This document shows positions 16,226 to 23,631 of a stretch of 64,000 bases of DNA, piece by piece. A program made the translations under genes and the position numbers. The notes under the pieces are model-generated. The model was not told the origin of the DNA and made no database searches. It saw nothing but the letters and a program-made list of their open reading frames with translations. The stretch's first letter is position 1. Each line of letters begins with the position of its first letter. Source of the stretch: Vampirovibrionales bacterium (GTDB lineage: Bacteria > Cyanobacteriota > Vampirovibrionia > Vampirovibrionales > Vampirovibrionaceae); contig JADJRF010000005.1 of assembly GCA_016712355.1 (NCBI GenBank), positions 1,240,001 to 1,304,000 of the forward strand, written 5' to 3'.

Positions 16226-16552
16226 ATGATAGAAACGCGACCCTTCCCTGACGGCGTTGTGCTGGATGTGCCCGCCATGTTTGAGTCCGAAGCCTTGCAA
16301 CTGGCGGTGCAAGAGCAACTGGAATCCGGTCAGCGGCGCATCATTCTGAATCTGGCTCAGGTGACCTTTATTGAGAGCAGCGGGTTAGGGTCTTTAGTCT
16401 CAGCATTCAAGTATTGCGAATCGCACGGCGGCGCGCTGGGCTTTTGCGGAATTCAGCCACAAGTGCGCCAACTGCTGGATCTTACCAAGCTCAGTCGCGT
16501 GCTGAAGCTGTTCGCCGACGAGCAGGACGCCCTTGCGGCCCTGAGCGCCTAA
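16226..16552 (+). CDS. STAS-domain protein (anti-sigma factor antagonist-like)
   Basis: 108 residues, a complete single STAS domain. It has the beta-strand start TRPFPDGVVLDVPAMFESE, helix-strand IILNLAQVTFIESSGLGSLVSAF and a C-terminal KLSRVLKLFADEQDALAAL. In SpoIIAA/RsbV proteins a kinase phosphorylates the serine of the D-S-S-G turn; here it reads E-S-S-G (Ser51/Ser52), so the site is kept though the acidic residue is Glu. Such proteins switch a partner (anti-sigma factor or signalling complex) between free and bound states. No anti-sigma kinase or sigma gene is in the window, so the partner is unknown. A good promoter lies upstream. Confidence 0.9.
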   Translation: MIETRPFPDGVVLDVPAMFESEALQLAVQEQLESGQRRIILNLAQVTFIESSGLGSLVSAFKYCESHGGALGFCGIQPQVRQLLDLTKLSRVLKLFADEQDALAALSA

Positions 16553-16572
16553 AGCGTGTTCGGCTTGAAGTC

Positions 16573-16941
16573 TCAGCCGTTCGACTGGCTCCAGCCGCGA
16601 AAGCCCCCCACCAGCGAATACACGTTTTCGTAGCCCATGGCCTGCAACGTATCAGCCGCCAGCGCCGAACGGCTCCCGCCGCCGCAATAACAGACGATGG
16701 TCGCGTCCTGATCCGGGACCATCTCGTCAATTTCCAATTCCAGAATGCCGCGCGGAGCCTTGATCGCCTGCGGAATATGTTCGGCGTCGAATTGCTCGGG
16801 TTCGCGCACGTCGAGTATCACAAGGGGCCGGTTTTCGCTGCGCCAGCGCATAAATTCAGTCAGGGGCACCTCGCGAATGCGGGATTTCGCCTCCATCACC
16901 AGTTGCTGGAATGATTTTCCACGACGCGTCTGCATCATCAT
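16573..16941 (-). CDS. Rhodanese-domain sulfurtransferase
   Basis: 122 residues, single rhodanese domain. The start is the first of three Met codons at 16941 because GGGAGG lies 8 bp upstream. LVILDVREPEQFDAEHIPQAIKAP is the typical N-terminal signature. The active-site loop is CGGGSR with the catalytic Cys86, preceded by another Cys at 84 (CYC). The ending GYENVYSLVGGFRGW is standard. Six-residue-loop rhodaneses carry persulfide sulfur, so a role in sulfur transfer or thiol homeostasis is likely. It is convergent with the STAS gene, with 20 bp between stops. A TATAAT for this gene is at 16982-16987 (minus strand). Confidence 0.92.
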   Translation of the reverse strand: MMMQTRRGKSFQQLVMEAKSRIREVPLTEFMRWRSENRPLVILDVREPEQFDAEHIPQAIKAPRGILELEIDEMVPDQDATIVCYCGGGSRSALAADTLQAMGYENVYSLVGGFRGWSQSNG

Positions 16942-17296
16942 CTCGCAATCCTCCCAAAACGCTTCCATCACGATATAATTGATTATAGACCATCGCGCCA
17001 AGGGCCGTCCAGTCTCGAAAAATTGACAATTGGCTCTAATTGTGCTTCTATAAGGCATCCGCCGCCTCGGCCCTATTTGGGCGGGCGGGGTTTTTCGATC
17101 CATCTCGTGTTCCCTCCGTTTGTTCTTTATCCAATTCCGCTTCTGTTTTTGTTCAGGGTTTTGTGAGTACCGGGTTCTTCTGCTTTGGCGTTTTGCGCGG
17201 GTGAGCGCAGTTTGCCGCGTGATGCAGGGAAACTCTTCGGGTGTATAGGCCTTAAGCGGCTGCACCCAGCGCCTCTTGATAGGTGAAAGGCTTGCG
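16942..17296. other. Divergent intergenic region with promoter-like and hairpin elements
   Basis: 355 bp without a gene. On the minus strand TATAAT at 16982-16987 probably serves the rhodanese. On the plus strand TTGACA (17023-17028) is followed by TATAAG at 17049-17054 (20-bp spacing, suboptimal), then an imperfect GC-rich hairpin ending in five T (about 17058-17093). That order would give a very short transcript or an attenuator ahead of the gene at 17297. The remainder shows nothing recognisable. Confidence 0.4.
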
Positions 17297-17905
17297 ATGA
17301 TTCATACGCTTCGATTCGGCCACATGATTCCAAGTCAAAAGCAAAGCAATAGTGCGGTCATTCAGGGCGCCGTCCCGTTGCCTAAAGTCTTAGTCCGTGG
17401 TGATGATGACATGAATAGGCTTGTCGCTAAGCTGCCTCCTGTTACTCACGTACCGAGTTTTGGGCCTGTTGAGGACCAACAGCGTTTGGAAGAATTCCCA
17501 AAAGGCTTGCTTCAGCTGCTTTTAGTGGCAATGGGTATCGCCGGGGTTAACGAGGCGACTTCCTCGGAAGGGGGGCCTTGGACCATTACCGTGAAGCGGC
17601 CAATCAATCCAAAGGGGCCTGTAGAGATTGATTTTCGCCTTCCCGCAGACCAATTCCAGATGCATGCAGAGCGCAATGGCCATATTTTGGATAACTCGCG
17701 AGTGGTAGATGCAGAACTCGAGCCGCTTGAACCTGGCGACCCCATTGACACCGTCGTCAAACGCTTGGCGGATGCGGCGTTGCGCGGGCTTTACGGGTAT
17801 TTGCTCGGTCGATTGAACGGGCCCAGAGGTTCTACGTGGTCGTCCTTGCAGAAGCTTCCAGAAACGTCCCGTGCTTCTTATCGGCCAAGGAACCCGGCGT
17901 CCTGA
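17297..17905 (+). CDS. Hypothetical protein
   Basis: 202 residues from the ATG at 17297, preceded by AGGTGAAAGG. No family recognised and no membrane segment. The N-terminal 60 residues look flexible; the centre contains EEFPKGLLQLLLVAMGIAG followed by a beta-rich part (GPWTITVKRPINPKGPVEIDFRLPADQFQMHAE) and a helix (DTVVKRLADAALRGLYGYLLGRL). Composition is less GC-rich and Arg-rich than its neighbours, and it stands alone between a rhodanese and a glycan cluster, so it may be a relatively recent arrival. That is weak inference. Confidence 0.65.
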   Translation: MIHTLRFGHMIPSQKQSNSAVIQGAVPLPKVLVRGDDDMNRLVAKLPPVTHVPSFGPVEDQQRLEEFPKGLLQLLLVAMGIAGVNEATSSEGGPWTITVKRPINPKGPVEIDFRLPADQFQMHAERNGHILDNSRVVDAELEPLEPGDPIDTVVKRLADAALRGLYGYLLGRLNGPRGSTWSSLQKLPETSRASYRPRNPAS

Positions 17906-17982
17906 AGCCCCGCTGCGTCACGCGCGCGTTTGTGGTATGACGAAGTGCGTAGACACGCTGCCATGAGGACACGACGCCACCG

Positions 17983-19083
17983 GTGACAGACGCCCTTGCC
18001 CCCCGAGCGCCGCGCGCGAAAAGCGTTTCCATTGTGATTCCGCTTTATAATGAGCGCGATACGTTGCCTGAACTGACGCGACGTCTGGATCGCGTTATCG
18101 CCAAAACGCCGCAATACGCATGGCAGGTGCTGCTGGTCAACGACGGTAGCGCCGATGGCTCTGACCTGCTGCTTGGACGGCTGGCGACGCGCTATCCGTG
18201 GTTGACGGCGCTGCATCTGTCGCGTAACTTTGGGCATCAAATCGCCATCAGCGCGGGGATCGACCATGCGCGCGGCGACGCTGTGATCGTCATGGACGGC
18301 GACCTGCAGGATCCCCCCGAACTCCTGCCCCAGATGCTCGCTCAATGGGAAGACGGCTACGACGTGGTCTATGCCACGCGTCGCCGCAGAGAAGGCGAAA
18401 CCCCATTTAAGCGCGCCACGGCCAAAGTCTTCTATCGCCTCATGAGACGCTTGTCGGATATTGATATTCCGCTCGACACTGGCGATTTTCGGCTGATGAG
18501 CCGGCCGGTGACCGACGCCTTTTGCGCCATGCGTGAGAAGAATCGCTTTGTGCGCGGCATGGTCAGTTGGGTTGGGTTTCGGCAGACCGCTCTGTATTAC
18601 GAGCGCGATCCGCGCTTTACCGGTGAAACCAAGTATACGCTGCTCAAAATGATGCGCTTTGCGCTCGATGGCCTGCTGTCGTTCTCCAAGGCGCCCTTGC
18701 AATGGATTATGTCGCTGGGCTTTGCGATGTCGTTGGCAAGTTTTGCGGCTGTGGCTTACGTGCTGTACGTGACGCTGATCGCCGGGCATGGGGTGCCGGG
18801 CTGGGGCTCGCTGATGGCGGGCGTTCTGCTGATTGGCGGCATTCAGTTGATTTGTCTGGGTATGATTGGCGAGTACGTCGGCCGGATTTTCGATGAAGTG
18901 CGCCATCGTCCGCTGTATCTTATTGGTCGCGTAGAAGGCGCGCCCGTGCGGCAAGCGCCCTTGCGCCTGGATGCGTTTCAGGCGCCGCCTGCGCTGGCGT
19001 CTTCGCTGGTCGAATCCAAAACCCCGTCGTTGATTATCCCGGAGCCGCCGCCTGATGCCCGTCGAGACCGTCTTCTCCTCTGA
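17983..19083 (+). CDS. GT2 glycosyltransferase, DPM1/GtrB-type membrane enzyme
   Basis: 366 residues from a GTG. The GT-A domain (about 15-240) has SIVIPLYNERDTLPEL, LLVNDGSADGS, SRNFGHQIAISAGIDHA and the metal-binding MDGDLQDPPELLP, followed by DIPLDTGDFRLMSRP. Two C-terminal hydrophobic segments (about 243-270 and 278-300) anchor it in the membrane. This architecture matches enzymes that load a sugar onto undecaprenyl phosphate, such as GtrB or ArnC, producing a donor for periplasmic transfer. The GT39-like protein at 21039 would be a plausible user of that donor. Its end overlaps the next gene by 29 bp, indicating a co-translated cluster. Confidence 0.92.
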   Translation: MTDALAPRAPRAKSVSIVIPLYNERDTLPELTRRLDRVIAKTPQYAWQVLLVNDGSADGSDLLLGRLATRYPWLTALHLSRNFGHQIAISAGIDHARGDAVIVMDGDLQDPPELLPQMLAQWEDGYDVVYATRRRREGETPFKRATAKVFYRLMRRLSDIDIPLDTGDFRLMSRPVTDAFCAMREKNRFVRGMVSWVGFRQTALYYERDPRFTGETKYTLLKMMRFALDGLLSFSKAPLQWIMSLGFAMSLASFAAVAYVLYVTLIAGHGVPGWGSLMAGVLLIGGIQLICLGMIGEYVGRIFDEVRHRPLYLIGRVEGAPVRQAPLRLDAFQAPPALASSLVESKTPSLIIPEPPPDARRDRLLL

Positions 19084-19891
19084 TCTAAGCCGTCGGCAGG
19101 CCAGCGAGGCGCGTTTTCACGATGCCTGGGCCGAGGAGGTCGATTTTACGCAAATCGACCCGGCGATTGCCTTTGAAGCTGAAACTGCGCTTGAAAACCG
19201 CCTGATTCTTAAGCGTATTGGCTCGATGCAGGGCTTGCGGATACTGGACTTGGGCTGCGGCGCGGGTGAGGCGGCCGTGTACTTTGCCCAACATGGCGCG
19301 CACGTCAGCGCCTGCGATATTTCGCCGCGCTTTGTTGAAATTGCCCGTCAACTGGCCGAACGCCATGGCGTGACGCTTCGTCTGGACGTCTGCCCCGCCG
19401 AGCGCCTGCCCTATGAAGACGGGGCTTTTGACGTGATTTACGCCAATGGCGTGCTGCATCACGTTGAAATTCCGGCGGCGATGCCCGAGATTCGCCGGGT
19501 GATGGCAGAAGGCGGGCGCGGCTTTTTTATCGAGCCGCTGCCCTATAATCCGCTGATTAACCTGTATCGCTGGATTGCCCGCGAGGTGCGCACGCCCGAC
19601 GAGCGGCCGCTCGGTCGCGCTGATTGCCGCGCCATTGCCCGGGTTTTTCCGAAAATGCGCATCGACTACGTCTGGTTTTTTACGCTGCTGGTCTTTGTGT
19701 ATTTCTTTGTGGTCGAGCGCGCCAGTACAGCCGAGCGTTACTGGAAAAAGATTCTATACCAGGCGGATCGTTACGCGTGGCTGTTTCGGCCGCTGCAAGC
19801 GCTGGATGAAGCGCTGCTGCCGCGCTTGCCCATGCTCGGCCTCTTGTGTTGGAATATGGTGATTCAGGTGACGCGCCCGCCCGCGCGATAA
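19055..19891 (+). CDS. Class I SAM-dependent methyltransferase
   Basis: 278 residues. A Rossmann methyltransferase domain begins near residue 50: motif I ILDLGCGAGEAAVYFA, acidic motif II SACDISPRFVEIA, then CPAERLPYEDGAFDVIYANGVLHHV and GGRGFFIEPLPYNP. The C-terminal third is aromatic and hydrophobic (YVWFFTLLVFVYFFVVERAS), suggesting membrane association, as seen in methyltransferases acting on lipids or lipid-linked sugars. It overlaps the GT2 gene and is followed 11 bp later by a second methyltransferase. Substrate unknown; context suggests methylation of a glycan or its lipid carrier. Confidence 0.88.
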   Translation: MPVETVFSSDLSRRQASEARFHDAWAEEVDFTQIDPAIAFEAETALENRLILKRIGSMQGLRILDLGCGAGEAAVYFAQHGAHVSACDISPRFVEIARQLAERHGVTLRLDVCPAERLPYEDGAFDVIYANGVLHHVEIPAAMPEIRRVMAEGGRGFFIEPLPYNPLINLYRWIAREVRTPDERPLGRADCRAIARVFPKMRIDYVWFFTLLVFVYFFVVERASTAERYWKKILYQADRYAWLFRPLQALDEALLPRLPMLGLLCWNMVIQVTRPPAR

Positions 19892-19902
19892 GGCGAGAGT
19901 CT

Positions 19903-21003
19903 GTGCCAGAAGAGATTAGACCCGAACATATCCGGCCCGAAAATATGAGGCCAGACAATATCAGACCTGAAAACGCGGTCGCGCGGGAAGCCGAAACCAT
20001 GCCGGAAAATCCCAGTGCGCCTGATTCTTCTCAGGAGGCACAGCCGCCTCTTGCCGCTTGGGCGCGCGCGTCTGCGGCTTCTGCCCTGCTGGCTCGCGTG
20101 CGGCCCGAGCCGCTTATCGGCAAGAACGGAAAAACCCCTGCCGGCGCCGTCCTGTCGCAGACGTATCAGTGCCCTTTCTGCCAAGGGCCTGTGTTTCAGG
20201 AATCGAATGCGAGTTATACCTGTGTCGACTGTCATTTAAATTACCCCCTGCGCGTCGGCAAACCCGATTTTCGCCTCAACGCGCCCGCCGCCGTGGAGAC
20301 GCTGGACACGACCGAACGTTTCCAGAATCGCGTGAAGCAGGCCTTGCGCCGCTATCCTCGGCTGTATCGTTTTCTGGTGCTGGCGATTGGCCCCTCGTTG
20401 CTGTGCGGACCGTCCTCTCAGCAATTTGTCGATTCATTGCCGCAAGGCGCGCGGGTGCTCAGCGTGGGGGCGGGCGTGCTACGCCTGCGCGGCAATGTGA
20501 CGCATCTGGATTATGAGCCCTATGGGCATCTGGACGTGGTGGGCGATGCGCATCACCTGCCGTTTCGTGATGCGTCTTTTGACGCCGTAACCTGCGAAAG
20601 CCTCTTGGAGCACGTCGTCGAGCCAACCCGGGTGATTAACGAGATGCGCCGCGTGTTGAAGCCCGGCGGCAAGGTCTATCTCATGGTTCCTTTTCTGTTT
20701 GGCTTCCATGCGGCGCCCAACGATTTTTCGCGCTGGACGCACCGCGGGCTGGAATACCGTATGCAGGGCTTTGCGATGGACGATCTGATCGTCTCGGGCG
20801 GCCCGGCTTCGGCGCTGACCGGGATTCTGGTTGAAACTTTCGCCATGGCCCTGTCGTTTGGGTCACAACGGCTGTATCAGCTACTGGCTATGGCGTTTCT
20901 GCCGGTGTTTGCGCCGCTCAAACTGCTGGATTTCGCCCTGCGGCATCACCCGGACGCCGCGCGCGCCGCCGCCGTGCTGCTGTATCTGGGGACCAGGCGT
21001 TAG
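19903..21003 (+). CDS. SAM-dependent methyltransferase with zinc-ribbon and RPEN repeats
   Basis: 366 residues from the GTG at 19903, chosen because the previous gene stops at 19891 and a purine-rich stretch precedes the GTG. The N-terminus has a five-residue repeat (IRPEH, IRPEN, MRPDN, IRPEN) before a disordered Pro/Ala-rich linker. A Trm112-like zinc ribbon follows (QCPFCQGP ... CVDCHLNYPL), then the methyltransferase domain with a diverged motif I (VLSVGAGVLRL), DVVGDAHHLPFRDASFDAVTCESLLEHV and VLKPGGKVYLMVPF. The ending is hydrophobic and basic. Third gene of the glycan cluster. The zinc ribbon plus methyltransferase resembles proteins found with cell-surface glycan genes. Confidence 0.85.
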   Translation: MPEEIRPEHIRPENMRPDNIRPENAVAREAETMPENPSAPDSSQEAQPPLAAWARASAASALLARVRPEPLIGKNGKTPAGAVLSQTYQCPFCQGPVFQESNASYTCVDCHLNYPLRVGKPDFRLNAPAAVETLDTTERFQNRVKQALRRYPRLYRFLVLAIGPSLLCGPSSQQFVDSLPQGARVLSVGAGVLRLRGNVTHLDYEPYGHLDVVGDAHHLPFRDASFDAVTCESLLEHVVEPTRVINEMRRVLKPGGKVYLMVPFLFGFHAAPNDFSRWTHRGLEYRMQGFAMDDLIVSGGPASALTGILVETFAMALSFGSQRLYQLLAMAFLPVFAPLKLLDFALRHHPDAARAAAVLLYLGTRR

Positions 21004-21038
21004 AGGCGCTTTCTTAACAGAGCAAGAGGATTAGGGCT

Positions 21039-22532
21039 ATGCCGGTTTCGTCATTTGCTTGGACAGAGCCGTTTCGTACGATTGCTCTGACGCAGGTCTT
21101 TGTCTGGCTGGCCTTTGGCGCATTTGTGTGGTTTTTTAGCCTGCTACTGCGCGATCTTGTTCGGCAAAAAGCCATCGGCCCCGGACTGCTGCTGCCCCTG
21201 GTGTTGGGGATGGGCCTGCGGCTTTACTGGATGGTTGCCACCCAGCCTGCGCCGCTCAGCGATTTCGCCGTGTATTGGCAGTATGCCAACGCGTTTGCTC
21301 AGGGCCATCTCGTTTACGAAGAGCTGAGCCGTCATCCGGCGATCGCGGTTCTGTATAGCGGCTTTATTCAGGTATGGGGGCTGTTGGCGAGCCCGTCACT
21401 CTGGGCGGGTTGGGTTCTGAATCTGCTGGCTGCGGCCGCGATGCTTATCACGCTCTATGCGCTGATGCGCGAGTGGCTGGGGGCTCGCGCGGCCTGCGTT
21501 GCGCTGACGCTTTCGGCGATCTTTCCGCAGTTCGTCACGTATACGGCGCTGATGGCGACGGAAACCCCTACGGTCGCCGCTATGTTACTGGCCCTGTGGG
21601 CTCTGGCCTACTCGCGCCGCGCGGCGTGCAGCCAGCCCTTCTGGCTGGCGCTGGGCGTATTGTTCTATGGCATGATTCTGCTGCGATCGAGTTGTCTGCT
21701 CCTGCTGATTTTGACGCCGCTGGCGATGGCGGCCTTTCGCCCCGCCGTGCGCGCTCAGGCGCTGAAGCAAGCGGCGGTTACGCTTGGCGTTGCCGGGCTG
21801 TTGTTATCGTCCTGGGTGTTTCATCAATATCTTATTGGCGGGCAGGCGAAACTATTCTGGGGCGTTGAGCTGTGGCTGTCGTCGGCTATTCAGTACGATC
21901 GCGGCGGTCGCTACACTCATCCCAAAGACATGGCGTTCTATCCGCGCGTCAAACCGTATTATGAGGGCGGGACGACGGCGGATCTGGTCAAGGCGTATGC
22001 CGTCATCGGCGATGAATCCTTGGCGGTCATCCGGCGTGATCCGTTTAAATACCTGGCCTTTGGTATGACGCGGATGAAGAATATCCTCTGGACGGCGCAA
22101 ACCGGCTTGCGTTGGAGCCAGAAAGGCTCTGCGCGGATGGCAAGCTGGTCGCCGCGCCTTATTAAGACCCTGGCCGTGGCGTTTAACGTGTACTGGCAAA
22201 TTTTGCTGTGCCTGTCGCCGTTGGGTCTGGCGGCGGTTTTGGGGGCCGCCCTGCCCAGACGCGCCTCAGTTGTGGCGCAGGATTTTTCTGACGCCCCTGA
22301 AGACGCCTCTGCTCGCGAGTCGCAACGACGCTCGTTTGCTGAAGGCGGCGCGCTAATGCTGGGGTTTTTAGCCGCGTGGCTGGCATTTCACTACCTGACG
22401 GCGGTGGCCAGCGAGCGTTACGGCTTTCAAATCATGCCTTTTGCGCTAATGCTGGCGGTTTCGGGCGTCGCTGTCCACGCTCCTTGGGTGATGGCACGCT
22501 TAAAGGCGATAAAGCGGGCGGTAATTTCCTGA
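21039..22532 (+). CDS. GT39-like polytopic glycosyltransferase
   Basis: 497 residues, about ten or more hydrophobic segments. After the first membrane helix (about 18-42) comes GLRLYWMVATQPAPLSDFAVYWQYANAF, corresponding to the first periplasmic loop of dolichyl-mannosyltransferase/ArnT-like enzymes, where an Asp near the loop is catalytic (here probably in SDF). Further helices contain LLAAAAMLITLYALMREWLGARAACVALTL and YGMILLRSSCLLLLILTPLAM. A soluble loop follows around residues 280-350. These enzymes use polyprenyl-phosphate sugars on the outer face of the membrane, which suits the GT2 three genes upstream. Its last 106 bp overlap the convergent flbD gene. Confidence 0.85.
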   Translation: MPVSSFAWTEPFRTIALTQVFVWLAFGAFVWFFSLLLRDLVRQKAIGPGLLLPLVLGMGLRLYWMVATQPAPLSDFAVYWQYANAFAQGHLVYEELSRHPAIAVLYSGFIQVWGLLASPSLWAGWVLNLLAAAAMLITLYALMREWLGARAACVALTLSAIFPQFVTYTALMATETPTVAAMLLALWALAYSRRAACSQPFWLALGVLFYGMILLRSSCLLLLILTPLAMAAFRPAVRAQALKQAAVTLGVAGLLLSSWVFHQYLIGGQAKLFWGVELWLSSAIQYDRGGRYTHPKDMAFYPRVKPYYEGGTTADLVKAYAVIGDESLAVIRRDPFKYLAFGMTRMKNILWTAQTGLRWSQKGSARMASWSPRLIKTLAVAFNVYWQILLCLSPLGLAAVLGAALPRRASVVAQDFSDAPEDASARESQRRSFAEGGALMLGFLAAWLAFHYLTAVASERYGFQIMPFALMLAVSGVAVHAPWVMARLKAIKRAVIS

Positions 22533-22663
22533 GGCGTTTCCTGCACAATGAATTTTTCGCCCGTGGTGAGCGTTACGACCGTATCGGGCATCGCCTCAAC
22601 GCTGATGATCAGATCCGGGTTGAGGTAGAACGTCGTGCGATTGAGCCGCGTCATTTCAAGCAT
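22427..22663 (-). CDS. flbD: FlbD-family flagellar protein
   Basis: 78 residues. The core (MTRLNRTTFYLNPDLIIS, VEAMPDTVVTLTTGEKFIVQET, ITARFIAFKR) matches the small FlbD/SwrD family found in flagellar operons of many bacteria, which acts at the motor. The start is the ATG at 22663 with AAAGGAG 9 bp upstream; that site lies inside the end of the preceding gene, which overlaps by 8 bp. No other flagellar gene is in the window, so it is an orphan here. The C-terminal 20 residues go beyond the usual family length, and the 3' end overlaps the convergent glycosyltransferase gene by 106 bp. Confidence 0.85.
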   Translation of the reverse strand: MLEMTRLNRTTFYLNPDLIISVEAMPDTVVTLTTGEKFIVQETPQEITARFIAFKRAITQGAWTATPETASISAKGMI

Positions 22664-23564
22664 CAATAAATACTCCTTTGCCGCCGAGCAGCTCCTGATG
22701 TCTCTGGCGCGCGGCCTGCTCAGCGCTCTGGTCGATCGGGAGGGGCTCAAAATGCGGCTGATGCAGGGCAATAATAGGAAACGGCGTATCATTGCTTTTG
22801 ATGGCGCGTAGGCCTCTGGCAATAGGTTCGATGGGAGAAAGCAGGACATGGTCGTAAATCTGGGAGAGATCCACGGTGCGTGGCGCACCGGGATAATCGG
22901 GGTCGTCAAGCTTTAGGAATCGGGAGACAGTCAGGCATAGAGCTTGCCACAAGCGTGTTTTGACAGGATTTACCTGCTGAGGAAGACTTCCATCTGGGGA
23001 GTCCAGCAAGCCCAATAAGATATGAGCGATGCCATTGAGCGATTTTGCAGGTCCGGCGGTCGCTAAAAAAGAAGCCATGGTCGGCGGGTTTGATGGATGA
23101 CTCCCTCGCCAGCAAGGACGAGGGCCGAAGAAGGTGGTCAGTGCCACGCGGGCGTCGCGCTGAGGCGACAGATGCGGGGCCAGTGTTGCCCTATTATCTC
23201 CGGGGGGGAGGAGAACGAAAGTCGGATCAGTTCCGAAAAGGCCCGCCGTCTCAGGCGCGCTAGCCTTAGAAGGCGTCATGGGAGGCGTTGTCGGCAGGGC
23301 TGGGGCCGACCCGGTTGGTAGAGGGCGTTGGATGTACGCTCCAGGAAAAGGTATGATCTTAGCGTCGGACAAAACGGGCTCACTTCCAATAAAATCGCGT
23401 GATATCGTCCGCAATGGCGCGCCAGAGAGCGCAACGGACAATCCAATACGAGGCGGCGGGAAACGAGGGCGATTCCTCGAAATAACGCGGGGCGGGGATC
23501 GAAACTGCGCGCACGCCTTCCCACTGTAACGGAATATCACGGATTTGTCATCTGTGGCGTGCAT
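22656..23564 (-). CDS. Hypothetical protein upstream of flbD
   Basis: 302 residues if the ATG at 23564 is used; no clear ribosome binding site is seen there, so the true start may lie further in. The first half is Pro/Arg/Ser-rich and poorly structured. The second half looks like a folded helical domain (LNGIAHILLGLLDSPDG, TRLWQALCLTVSRFLKL, VDLSQIYDHVLLSPIEPIARGLRAI). It overlaps flbD by 8 bp and contains the flbD ribosome binding site, so the two are probably co-translated; a motility-related role is a guess from that link only. It is divergent from mgtA, with 67 bp between start codons. Confidence 0.6.
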   Translation of the reverse strand: MHATDDKSVIFRYSGKACAQFRSPPRVISRNRPRFPPPRIGLSVALSGAPLRTISRDFIGSEPVLSDAKIIPFPGAYIQRPLPTGSAPALPTTPPMTPSKASAPETAGLFGTDPTFVLLPPGDNRATLAPHLSPQRDARVALTTFFGPRPCWRGSHPSNPPTMASFLATAGPAKSLNGIAHILLGLLDSPDGSLPQQVNPVKTRLWQALCLTVSRFLKLDDPDYPGAPRTVDLSQIYDHVLLSPIEPIARGLRAIKSNDTPFPIIALHQPHFEPLPIDQSAEQAARQRHQELLGGKGVFIDA

Positions 23565-23631
23565 AGCGCCGGGCGGAAGGCTGCGCTAGAATGCCCCTAC
23601 ATCGCATACGTCCGCCGGACGGGAGCCTGCC

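Noticed and set aside
17878..18954. 358-codon minus-strand frame opposite the GT2 gene
   Set aside because: Antisense shadow; the plus strand has all glycosyltransferase motifs.
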